Shown one piece after another: positions 8,218 to 16,022 of a stretch of 64,000 nt of DNA; the stretch's first letter is position 1, and each line of letters starts with the position of its first letter. Source of the stretch: Candidatus Aalborgicola bjergmarkensis (GTDB lineage: Bacteria; Pseudomonadota; Gammaproteobacteria; Burkholderiales; Burkholderiaceae_C); the NCBI GenBank assembly GCA_016708725.1, contig JADJFE010000001.1:496001-560000 (forward strand). The letters are read 5' to 3'. Made by a program: the position numbers and the translations under genes. The notes beneath the pieces were generated by a model. It ran no database searches, was not told the DNA's origin, and saw only the letters and a list, made by a program, of their open reading frames with translations.

Positions 8218-8916
8218 ATGTTTTCGGTGTACGGCAGGGCAGGGCGCATATTTCGCGGATCAATGGAAGAGTTGCGCAAGGTTGCAGCCGTGTCGGGCTT
8301 GATTCGCGCACGGCGTATCGCCCCTATCGGTCAGGATACGCAGGACATGACGCACGAGGCACACGAGACGCTCGACATGGCGCATTCTGTGGTGGATACG
8401 GTGCATGGTCGTGCGCAGGACATTGCGCACCGCAGCGCCATGGCCGCCTATACCCTGAGCGCCAGGGAGCAAGCACACCGCCACCCTCTTTCACGGGTGA
8501 AGCACATTATGACGAGGCCCGTTATCACGTTGCCCAATACCGCCAATGTGGGCGATGCCTGGGCCTTGTTCACCGAGCGCGGTGTGGGGCAGGCGCCGGT
8601 GGTGAATGCAGACAATGTGTTGGAGGGGCTTTTGACCCGCTCGCATCTGAGCCACCCGGACCGTCTGCCAGGCCCGGAGATGCATGTGCTGGAATGGCGC
8701 GCCATACTGGCGCAAAGGGTTGTGGACGTGATGTGGACCCCTGTACCCGGCGTGTCTGTGGACACCGATATTCGCCACCTTGCGCGGGTGCTGCTGGATA
8801 CCGATCTTCCAGGTTTGCCCGTAGCGGATGACTTTGGCCAGGTGATCGGTTTTGTCTCGCGCACAGACATCCTGCGGGCCGTCGTGGCCGATCCTCCGCT
8901 GGATCTTTGGGGTTGA
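8218..8916 (+). CDS. CBS-pair protein
   Basis: A 232-residue protein. After a helical N-terminal third of about 90 residues come two CBS domains: the first at HIMTRPVITLPNTANVGDAW to LEGLLTRSHL, the second at DVMWTPVPGVSVDTDIRHLA to GFVSRTDILRAVV. CBS pairs bind adenine nucleotides and regulate partner domains; none is fused here, so it may be a free-standing sensor. The start at 8218 is chosen for the strong AGGAGGA 7 nt upstream; an ATG at 8116 would add about 34 residues without a ribosome site. Confidence 0.88.
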   Translation: MFSVYGRAGRIFRGSMEELRKVAAVSGLIRARRIAPIGQDTQDMTHEAHETLDMAHSVVDTVHGRAQDIAHRSAMAAYTLSAREQAHRHPLSRVKHIMTRPVITLPNTANVGDAWALFTERGVGQAPVVNADNVLEGLLTRSHLSHPDRLPGPEMHVLEWRAILAQRVVDVMWTPVPGVSVDTDIRHLARVLLDTDLPGLPVADDFGQVIGFVSRTDILRAVVADPPLDLWG

Positions 8917-8918
8917 AT

Positions 8919-9082
8919 TATTCCCCTCCTATGGAGGGGTGCCCGCAGGGCGGGGTGGTGTTTGTGGGGTTCATGTGGCTCCTGCGTTGACCACCCCGTC
9001 AGGCTTCGCCTGCCACCCCTCCACGGGAGGGGAATGGGGGGCGGCGTTTGGTTGCTGGCGGGAGTTATTCCCCTCCTGTGGA
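8919..9082. repeat. GC-rich hairpin repeats (cccctcc/ggagggg type)
   Basis: Three blocks lie here. Block A (8919-8961) has the perfect hairpin CCCCTCCTATGGAGGGG and gcccgcagggcggggtggt. Block B (8990-9034) is inverted: accaccccgt, a small hairpin aggcttcgcct, then CCCCTCCACGGGAGGGG. Block C (9065-9082) is like block A but is cut by the first IS and continues at 10627. Blocks A and C read on the minus strand as the end of a DUF559-type gene (TTPPCG, PSTGGE, stop). Apart from these repeats, nothing is seen between the CBS gene and the IS. Confidence 0.75.
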
Positions 9083-10626
9083 CTGAGCATTACCCACATC
9101 TTTTTCCAGAACGAGTCGTGAAACATCTGGCCACCAGAGATGTCATTGATCCATGACAACTTCCGGTGAACGTGATACTTTTATTGCCCTTGAGTTTCAT
9201 TTCAAAGGGGCAAATCATGGAGATCACCAATATTATTTGGGCGGAACAAGTATCTGCGGCATCTGCGCTACCTGATCGACGTATGAAGAGTCGGCTGAGC
9301 AGCATCATTGCGGATGCAATAGAGAGTCCATCAGCTTCAATTCCGCAGGCCACGGGAGGCGATGCTGCTCAGGCCAAAGCAACCTACAGGTTCTATGCCA
9401 ACCGCCGCGTTAACGGTTCCATTCTGAATCATGGTTTTGGTCTTGAAACCGCCCGGCGTTGTATCGACCAAAGGTGCATACTGGTAGTTCATGACACGAC
9501 CACGTTGAATTTCACGGGTTTACACAGCATTACCGAGCTGGGTCCGATTGATTCTGGCAACCTGGCCAGAGGAATGCACCTGCACTCTGCGATGGGGCTT
9601 ACTGTGCAGGGAAATGTTATCGGGATTTTGGACCAGCAGTGCTGGGCACGGCCCCAACCGAAGCCAAAGGAGAAGAACGAGAGCAAGGAGAAAGAAAGCA
9701 GCAAATGGATTCACGGCATGGAATCTGCACGTTCAGTTTTGTACGAAGCGGCTGGGGAACTGGCAGTTCCGCGATTGATCCATCTGATGGATCGCGAGGG
9801 AGATGCCTATGAGGTCATGATGACGGTTGAAGATTCTGACGACAGTGCCATCATCCGTAGTGTCCAAAATCGTCGGACTGACGACCCATTGACCAAGTCG
9901 CACCAGGCGATACGAAACCAGCCAGTACTTGTCCAGGCAAGCATTGAAGTCAAACGCAAGAAGGACACTCCCCAACGAAAGGCGTTGGTGGAAGTGCGAT
10001 TGATGGCAGTGACCTTGGAACCGGACCTGAAGAAGTATCCCCATGCCTGGCCAATGAGATGGAATCTGGTGGAGGTATGGGAACCTACGCCACCTCCTGG
10101 AGTCGAACCACTGCACTGGCTGCTGTGGACGCGCGAAATTGCGACGACGGCGGATGATGCGCTGGAAGTCGTAAGAAAATACACCTGCAGGTGGCCGATT
10201 GAGGAAATGCATTTGGTCCTCAAGAGCGGCTGTAGGGTGGAAAGATCTACGCCTGGAGACCTGGGATCGATTGGAAAATGCGGTACGGGTGAATGCCTCG
10301 GTGGCTGCACGGATCGTCATGTTACGGGACTGGAGCCGGGAGTATCCGCAGACCCTGGCTCTGCAGGTATTGGAGAAGGACGAAGTGGATGCCTTGGTCA
10401 GCCACTTTGGCAAAGGAAAAGCCATTGCTGCCGCAGATCCGACAATCCGTCAGGCGGTTCTTTGGATTGGCCGTTTGGGCGGCCATCTCAACCGCAAAAG
10501 CGATGGAATGCCCGGTGTACGGACGATGTGGCGTGGCTTGCAGGCCTTGGCTCTACTCGTTGCCGGATTCCGCGCAGGCCTGCGTGTCAACCAAGAAATG
10601 CTGGAATAGTTGTGGGTAATGCTCAG
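9083..10626 (+). mobile_element. IS4-family, IS50/Tn5-like insertion sequence, 1544 bp
   Basis: The ends are perfect inverted repeats of 16 bp, CTGAGCATTACCCACA (left at 9083; right read backwards from 10626), and similarity continues for some bases. It is flanked by a 9-bp direct repeat, TCCTGTGGA, at 9074-9082 and 10627-10635. Tn5/IS50 elements also make 9-bp duplications and start with CTGA, and the encoded transposase is Tn5-like, so the family call is firm. It landed in a cccctcc/ggagggg hairpin at the 3' end of a DUF559 gene. Confidence 0.92.
9217..10609 (+). pseudogene. Tn5-like IS4-family transposase, frameshifted
   Basis: The Tn5-type DDE residues are visible: VHDTTTLNFTG, LMDREGDAYEVM and IEEMHLVLKSGCRVE (the YREK-like region with the catalytic Glu). 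After CRVE the frame is lost: one extra A in the AAA at 10241-10243 turns the expected VEDLRLETWDRLENA into nonsense, and the rest (to RVNQEMLE, stop at 10609) continues in the next frame. Undoing that single base gives a full-length protein of about 463 residues. The start ATG at 9217 follows AAAGGGG. It is probably inactive unless the base is a sequencing error. Confidence 0.88.
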
Positions 10627-10958
10627 TCCTGTGGAGGGGTTCCCGCAGGGCGGGGTGGTTGGCGCCTCTACAAACGGGGCATTGGCATTACCCAGCGCTG
10701 GCTGTTGGTGCAAGTAGTTGATAACACCTGCAAGGTTCTTTTTGACATCGCTGTCTTGAATATGGATGACCGTCAGACCCAGGTTCAGCAAAAAAGCATC
10801 CCTTTCCTGGTCGTAGTCGGCCTTGTCAGCATGGCTGCTGCCATCCACTTCGATGACGGCGTTTTTTTCGGCGCAGTAAAAATCAACAATGAAATTACCG
10901 ATGATTTTTTGTCGGTCGAAGTCCAGGCCGTTCAATTGCCTGTTTTTCAGTTGGTTCC
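10627..10958 (-). pseudogene. DUF559 endonuclease-like gene, C-terminal fragment
   Basis: The minus strand encodes NQLKNRQLNGLDFDRQ, IVDFYCAEKNAVIEVDGSSH, DQERDAFLLNLGLTVIH, the DUF559 core (a restriction-endonuclease/Vsr-like fold; IVDFYC and EVDG carry the expected acidic residues). Its N-terminal 34 codons lie beyond the second IS, at 12653-12551, and its last codons and stop lie beyond the first IS, at about 9073-9066 (GGE, stop). Removing both elements and one copy of each target duplication restores one continuous frame (SEVLLWNQLKNRQL). The gene is therefore broken by two independent insertions. Confidence 0.88.
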
Positions 10959-10964
10959 ACAGTA

Positions 10965-12550
10965 TTGGACTTTGGATAAATTGGAGCAATACGCAGCCAC
11001 TTGCCGATACTTGTTACATGGGGATCAGGATGGAGGTGTGCGATGTGCGAACGTAGCGATATTTTCAAAGCCTTTCGGCAACAAATTCACGACGGATTTG
11101 ATTTTTGTGCAGATTCACTGATGAACTTGATTGACAGCCTGAGCGGCAGGCAAAATGCACAGTCGGTAGCGGAGTTGTCACTTGAACCATTATTTGATCG
11201 AAAGTACAGCAGTCTGTACAAGGCAATAAGCAGCGCATTTGTGCCTGAGAATAAGGGAAGAAGCCGCCAAGGAGCGTCAGAAAAGGTACTGGAACAGGTT
11301 AAGAGTTTATTGCCGGCCTTTGTCAAGCCATCGAAGCATCCATTTTGGTTGACTGCGATAGATGCGACACCGGCACTGCGTCCGTATTCAAACTGTCTTG
11401 CTGACCGAAGCATCACGTACTACCCGAATCCTGCACCAGGTAACAAGCCAATCGGTGTAGGACACAGCTACTCGGTGTTGGCGCTACTGCCTGAACGTGA
11501 AACCCACGCCCCGCCTTGGGTGGTTCCCCTAAGTTGCCAAAGGATTACGACACAGCAAAGCGCCAATGAGGTTGCCGCAAAACAAATGACAGCCCTGCTG
11601 AGTGAGCCAGGATTGCCGTTTGGAATTGAATTGACGGTCAACGCAGCCGACTCAGGGTACAGCAAAGCACCTTACCTTGGGGCTGTCGGTGGCTTTCCCA
11701 ATCACGTGGAGGTAGTCCGGTCTGCGAAAAACCGCCGATTTTTCCAAGTTGCAGCAACACCTGAAGTTCATCCCGTGCATGTAGGTCGTCCCAAGAAATT
11801 CGGTGTGGTGTTCGATCTCAAGGATGAAACGACGTGGGGAGAGACTGTAGAGGAAACCGAAATGGATTGGCAAACTGCCTCGGGACGGCCGCTGAAAATT
11901 AAGCTACAGCGTTGGAACACCTTGTTGATGCGTGGCAAGAAAAATATCCCCATGCATGAGCATCCTTTCGACCTGATTCGAGCACGGGTGTTTGATCTTT
12001 CGGGCAAATTGGTGTTCGCCCGCTCCATGTGGTTAATCGTTATGGGAAACAGACGCGCAGAAATCAGCACCGTAGCGGCGTATGAAGCCTATCGTCAGCG
12101 CTACGATCTGGAGCATTTCTTCCGTTTTGGAAAAAACAAACTACTCATGGATAGTTTTCAAACGCCAACGCTCGAACACGAGGAAAATTGGTGGTGCTTG
12201 GCTTGCCTGGCGTACGTTCAACTTTGGCTGGCAGCACACCTTTGCTGCCCATTGCCAAAACCCTGGGAACGCTACCTGCCCGAATTCAAAGAACATCGTT
12301 TACCCAGCCCATCCCAGGTCCAACGTGACTATGGGCGAATTATTCGGCAGTTTGGGACACCGGCATGCCCACGCAAACCCCGTGGAAATTCACCAGGACG
12401 ACCAAAAGGTGCATCACAATGCAAGCGTAAACGCGAACCGATAGTTTTTAAGCGCAGCAAACCATCGAAAGTCGTGACTTCTGGCTGAAGTTGCAGAAAA
12501 TATTGGGCAGCTCCGGCAAGAGCTGTGGAATTTTTTTGTCCAAAGTCCAA
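10965..12550 (+). mobile_element. Insertion sequence of 1586 bp with DDE transposase
   Basis: The ends are inverted repeats TTGGACTTTGGA(T/C)AAA, at 10965 on the left and read backwards from 12550 on the right. A 6-bp target duplication, ACAGTA, lies at 10959-10964 and 12551-12556. The split DUF559 reading frame confirms these borders to the base, since it rejoins in frame across one ACAGTA. I cannot place the element in an IS family with certainty. Confidence 0.88.
11043..12488 (+). CDS. DDE-type transposase, family not assigned
   Basis: An intact protein of 481 residues. It has the layout of an RNase H-fold transposase: AIDATPALRPYSN (first Asp), VNAADSGYSKAPY (second Asp) and YRQRYDLEHFFRFGKNKLLM (Glu within a YREK-like motif). 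The C-terminus is strongly basic (KPRGNSPGRPKGASQCKRKR). I start at the ATG at 11043 because GGAGG lies 6 nt upstream; a longer frame from 11001 exists. It looks like a relative of IS4/IS701-type enzymes, but this is by motif only. Nothing suggests damage, so the element could be mobile. Confidence 0.82.
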   Translation: MCERSDIFKAFRQQIHDGFDFCADSLMNLIDSLSGRQNAQSVAELSLEPLFDRKYSSLYKAISSAFVPENKGRSRQGASEKVLEQVKSLLPAFVKPSKHPFWLTAIDATPALRPYSNCLADRSITYYPNPAPGNKPIGVGHSYSVLALLPERETHAPPWVVPLSCQRITTQQSANEVAAKQMTALLSEPGLPFGIELTVNAADSGYSKAPYLGAVGGFPNHVEVVRSAKNRRFFQVAATPEVHPVHVGRPKKFGVVFDLKDETTWGETVEETEMDWQTASGRPLKIKLQRWNTLLMRGKKNIPMHEHPFDLIRARVFDLSGKLVFARSMWLIVMGNRRAEISTVAAYEAYRQRYDLEHFFRFGKNKLLMDSFQTPTLEHEENWWCLACLAYVQLWLAAHLCCPLPKPWERYLPEFKEHRLPSPSQVQRDYGRIIRQFGTPACPRKPRGNSPGRPKGASQCKRKREPIVFKRSKPSKVVTSG

Positions 12551-12653
12551 ACAGTAACACTTCTGACAAATTACCGGCTCGCCGCAGTTGTCGCGCCCGT
12601 TCTTTCAGTTGGGGATTGAAAGGGAGTGCAAAGTAATTTTTTGTTCCCCGCAT
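12551..12653 (-). pseudogene. DUF559 gene, N-terminal fragment
   Basis: It encodes MRGTKNYFALPFNPQLKERA, then RQLRRAGNLSEVLL, the usual start of DUF559 proteins, and stops making sense at the IS border at 12550. See the C-terminal fragment at 10627-10958 for the rejoined frame. It lies about 50 bp from the end of nasA. Confidence 0.85.
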
Positions 12654-12703
12654 TGCATGGCCTCCAGTTGAAAACGTCTATGACGCCGATGGTACAGGCT
12701 TTA

Positions 12704-15568
12704 CTACACCATCCCCCGCACCTGCGGCAGGCAAGAGCCACAGTTGGTGCCGCACTTGAGCGTGGATTGCAAGGACTCCAGCCGCTGGGCCGGGCTGCCG
12801 CTGCATTGGCTCAGGTGTTGGGCAATGGCGGTGTCGGTCACGCCAAAGCAGGTGCAGACGATTTTGCCGCGCGATACCACCGGCACCGGGGGCTTGGCGC
12901 CGGGCATCAGGAGGGCGCGGCCATAGTGGTGCGCGGGCAAGGATTCCAGCAGCAAGGTGCTGATCCAGACCTGGGCGCTGGTGTCTCCGGCGAGCAGGAA
13001 TGCGTCCAGCGTGGTGGCGTTTTCTCCTTCGGCCAGGCGAATCGTGCGGCGTTGCCCACGCTTTTTATCCACGTAGCGCAGCACGTTGCTGTATCGGGTA
13101 TCGTGCAGTTGCAGTGCCGCCTCGATAGCCAACAACACGTCCTCGCCGGGCGCGTCGTGGTGCGCGGCGCGCAACAATACGCCGCAACGCTGCGGTGCAT
13201 CACCCAAATTACCTAAATTACCCAAAGGTGTTGCCGCAGCGAAAGGCACGCAGCTGGCAAAGGCGAATTGCTGCATCAACGGCTGCAAGCGGTTGCGGGC
13301 GGTGAGTGCCTGGTCTTCTGGCAGCCAGGCCATGGTGAGAAGTGTCCAGGGCATATCGGCCTTAAGCACCTTGACTGCTGCGTGTTTGAACTCCGGTTGT
13401 TTGGAGTCAGGGCAGTAGGCGGAAGTTGTGAGTGCATTGACGCCAGTCAGACGCTGTCCGGTGGAACTTCGGCCGCTCAGGAATTCCTCACCCCAGTGCA
13501 TGGCCAGAAAAACCTGCCCTGGTCCAGGTTCGGAACTGCTTTGCACGGGCAGCACAATGGTGCCGCGCTTGCTGGTGACGTACACCAGGTCACGGTCGCG
13601 CAACTGCTGGCGGGCCATGTCCTGCGCTTGCATGTGCAAAAGTGGCTCGGGTTCATGGCCGAATAATCGGCCAAGCTGGCCGGTGCGGCTCATGCCATGC
13701 CATTGGTCGCGCAGCCGTCCGGTGGTCAGGGCAAACGGGTAGCGTGCTTCGCGCGGTTCAGCTACGCCCCGGTACGCTGTGGCGATAAAGCGCGCGCGGC
13801 CATCGGGGGTCGGGAAGATGCCGTTCTCGTAAAGGCGCACTGTGCCTTGCGTTTGTCCTTCGGGCAGTGGCCATTGCTGCGGTGCGGCCTCCAGCATGGC
13901 GTAGGTCATGCCGGTGATGTCCAGATCGCGGCCTTTGGTGGATGCGCGGTGTTCGTTCCAGATGGCTTCCGGGCTGCTGTAGGCAAACAGGGATGCGCCG
14001 CTGGTGGAGCGGGAGGGAAGGATTTTTTCCAGGCGCTGCGCAAAGTCCACGGCAATCTGCCAGTCGTGGCGTGGGCCGTTGTGGGGTGATTCGGGTGAGT
14101 CTGGCGGTGGCACGGCGGCGCGCACGCGGCTGATGCGGCGTTCGCTGTTGGTGACGGTGCCGTCTTTTTCGCCCCAGGTGGTGGCGGGCAGCAGCAGGTC
14201 GGCGTAGGCGCAGGTGGCGGTGGTGGCGAAGGCTTCCTGCACCACAACGAACTCGGCGCGCTCCAAAGCGCGGCGCACGCTGGTCTGGTTGGGCATGCTG
14301 TGCGCCGGATTGGTGCAGGCGATCCACAAGGCCTTGATTTCGCCATCGGCTGTGGCTTCAAACATTTCCACGGCGGTCTTGCCCGGCTTGGCCGGTACCG
14401 ACGGCACGCCCCATAGTGCGGCCACTTCGGCGCGGTGCTCGGGGTTGTCCAGGTCGCGGTGGGCGCTCAGTGCGGTGGCCAGGCCGCCCACTTCGCGCCC
14501 GCCCATGGCGTTGGGCTGGCCGGTGAGCGAAAACGGCCCGGCGCCGGGCTTGCCAATCTGGCCGGTGGCCAGGTGCAAATTGATGAGCGCGGTATTCTTG
14601 GCCGTGCCGCTGCTGGACTGGTTCAGCCCCTGGCAGTACAGACTGAGCGTGGGCGTGCGCGGTGCACCGTTCTGGGTACTGGTGCCGCTGATCCCGGCAA
14701 ACAACCGTGTGGCCTGCAGCAGTGCTTCCTTGGTGATGCCGCATACCTGCGCCACGGCAAAGGGCGTGTAGTCGCGCACCAGATCTTTCAGGGCCTCCAA
14801 CCCGCTGGTGTGGGCGGCAATGTAGTCCGCATCCATCCAGCCTTCCCACAGCAGGATGTGCAGCATGCCATGAAACAGCATCACATCGGTGCCAGGCTGG
14901 ATGGGCAGATGCAGGTCGGCCGCCGCAGCGGTATCGGTGCGCCGGGGGTCGCACACCACGATTTGCAGGTTCGGGTTGCGGGTTTTGGCTTCTTCGATGC
15001 GCCGAAACAGGATCGGGTGTGCATACGCCATATTGGAGCCAGCAATGAACAAGGTCTGGGCGTGCGCCAGATCGTCGTAGCACGCCGGTGGTGCATCGGC
15101 ACCGAGCGACTGTTTGTAGCCAGCCACTGCGCTGCTCATGCACAGGCGCGAGTTGGTGTCGATGTTGTTGGTACCAATCAAGCCTTTGACCAGCTTGTTG
15201 AAAACATAGTAATCCTCGGTGAGCAGCTGACCCGAGACGTAAAAACCCACGGCATCGGGGCCGTGTTCACGAATGGTGCGCGCAAACCGATCTGCGGCCA
15301 TGTCCAGCGCGGCATTCCAGGCCAGCGGTTGGGGGGCATCGCCACGGTGCGCGCGCTGCATGGGGCTTAGTAACCGGGTTTGCTGTGCCAGCGTCGCGCT
15401 GGCGCTCAGGTGCAGCGTGCTGCCTTTGGTGCAGAGGCGGCCAAAGTTCGCCGGGTGCTCGGGGTCGCCGCGCACGTGGGTGATGTGCGGACCCACGCTC
15501 TCGATGATGACCCCGCAGCCCACGCCGCAGTACGGGCAGGTGGAGCGGGTTTCTCGCGGAGTACCCAT
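12704..15568 (-). CDS. nasA: Assimilatory nitrate reductase, catalytic subunit
   Basis: A 954-residue molybdopterin oxidoreductase that reduces nitrate to nitrite in the cytoplasm. The N-terminal [4Fe-4S] motif CPYCGVGCGV is at residues 10-19, and GRLCTKGS follows. The molybdopterin domains (SRLCMSSAVAGYKQSLG, SLYCQGLNQSSSGTAKN, LTGQPNAMGGREVGG) and the dinucleotide-binding domain (TTGRLRDQWHGMSRTG) are in order. The last 55 residues are a BFD-like [2Fe-2S] domain (CTCFGV then CGTNCGSC), typical of the NasA/NarB form. I start at the ATG of MGTPRETRS (15568), two bases after nirD; the longer frame runs through nirD without sense. Confidence 0.95.
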   Translation of the reverse strand: MGTPRETRSTCPYCGVGCGVIIESVGPHITHVRGDPEHPANFGRLCTKGSTLHLSASATLAQQTRLLSPMQRAHRGDAPQPLAWNAALDMAADRFARTIREHGPDAVGFYVSGQLLTEDYYVFNKLVKGLIGTNNIDTNSRLCMSSAVAGYKQSLGADAPPACYDDLAHAQTLFIAGSNMAYAHPILFRRIEEAKTRNPNLQIVVCDPRRTDTAAAADLHLPIQPGTDVMLFHGMLHILLWEGWMDADYIAAHTSGLEALKDLVRDYTPFAVAQVCGITKEALLQATRLFAGISGTSTQNGAPRTPTLSLYCQGLNQSSSGTAKNTALINLHLATGQIGKPGAGPFSLTGQPNAMGGREVGGLATALSAHRDLDNPEHRAEVAALWGVPSVPAKPGKTAVEMFEATADGEIKALWIACTNPAHSMPNQTSVRRALERAEFVVVQEAFATTATCAYADLLLPATTWGEKDGTVTNSERRISRVRAAVPPPDSPESPHNGPRHDWQIAVDFAQRLEKILPSRSTSGASLFAYSSPEAIWNEHRASTKGRDLDITGMTYAMLEAAPQQWPLPEGQTQGTVRLYENGIFPTPDGRARFIATAYRGVAEPREARYPFALTTGRLRDQWHGMSRTGQLGRLFGHEPEPLLHMQAQDMARQQLRDRDLVYVTSKRGTIVLPVQSSSEPGPGQVFLAMHWGEEFLSGRSSTGQRLTGVNALTTSAYCPDSKQPEFKHAAVKVLKADMPWTLLTMAWLPEDQALTARNRLQPLMQQFAFASCVPFAAATPLGNLGNLGDAPQRCGVLLRAAHHDAPGEDVLLAIEAALQLHDTRYSNVLRYVDKKRGQRRTIRLAEGENATTLDAFLLAGDTSAQVWISTLLLESLPAHHYGRALLMPGAKPPVPVVSRGKIVCTCFGVTDTAIAQHLSQCSGSPAQRLESLQSTLKCGTNCGSCLPQVRGMV

Positions 15569-15570
15569 GC

Positions 15571-15948
15571 CTAGGCGCAAGCAGCCTTGGGGCCAGCTAT
15601 CGGGCGCGTCAGGTCTGTGGCGTAGCTGGCAAGTTCGGCGGCATGGAGGTACACCAGGCCCGCTTCGACCTTGACGGCGAATCGGGGCGTGCAGCCCGAA
15701 TCGGGCGCGGCGGCCTCTCCCGTGTCCAGGCCAATCGTCCAGTTGTGCAAGGGGCAGGCCACGCTGCTGCCAAACACAATGCCCTGGCTCAAGGGGCCGC
15801 CCTTGTGCGGGCAACGGTCCAGCAGGGCGAATACGTGGTCATCGGCTGTGCGAAATACCGCCACGTCCATACCGCTGGGCCGCTTGACGCGCCGTGCACC
15901 GGCAACCGGGATGTCTTCGACGCGGCAAACTTTGGTCCATTCACTCAT
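15571..15948 (-). CDS. nirD: Nitrite reductase [NAD(P)H] small subunit
   Basis: A 125-residue Rieske-fold protein, the small subunit of the assimilatory NADH-nitrite reductase. It has CPHKGGPLSQGIV and CPLHNWTIGLDTGEA, so the full Cys-His pair set of a Rieske cluster is kept; E. coli NirD lacks it, but many other NirD proteins keep it. It lies between nirB (74 nt upstream) and nasA (2 nt downstream) in one minus-strand operon. Confidence 0.94.
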   Translation of the reverse strand: MSEWTKVCRVEDIPVAGARRVKRPSGMDVAVFRTADDHVFALLDRCPHKGGPLSQGIVFGSSVACPLHNWTIGLDTGEAAAPDSGCTPRFAVKVEAGLVYLHAAELASYATDLTRPIAGPKAACA

Positions 15949-15961
15949 TTTGCTATTCCTT

Positions 15962-16008
15962 TGGTAGTCACTCCCGCTCTATCCATGAGCGGTACAGGCT
16001 GATTTGTT
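15962..16008 (+). repeat. Dispersed repeat, diverged, in the nirB-nirD gap
   Basis: TAGTCACTCCCGCTCTATCC, then ATGAGCGGTACAGGCTGATT, lines up with the family core (ATAGCTGTCCCCGCAC, TTCCA, GCTGCAGCCCGATTT). It fills most of the 74-bp gap within the operon. Confidence 0.55.
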
Positions 16009-16022
16009 ACTTGGTCACTTGA

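Noticed and set aside
9217..10609. Programmed frameshifting in the Tn5-like transposase
   Set aside because: Tn5/IS50-type enzymes are made from one frame, and the site is a plain single-A insertion without a slippery heptamer I could defend.
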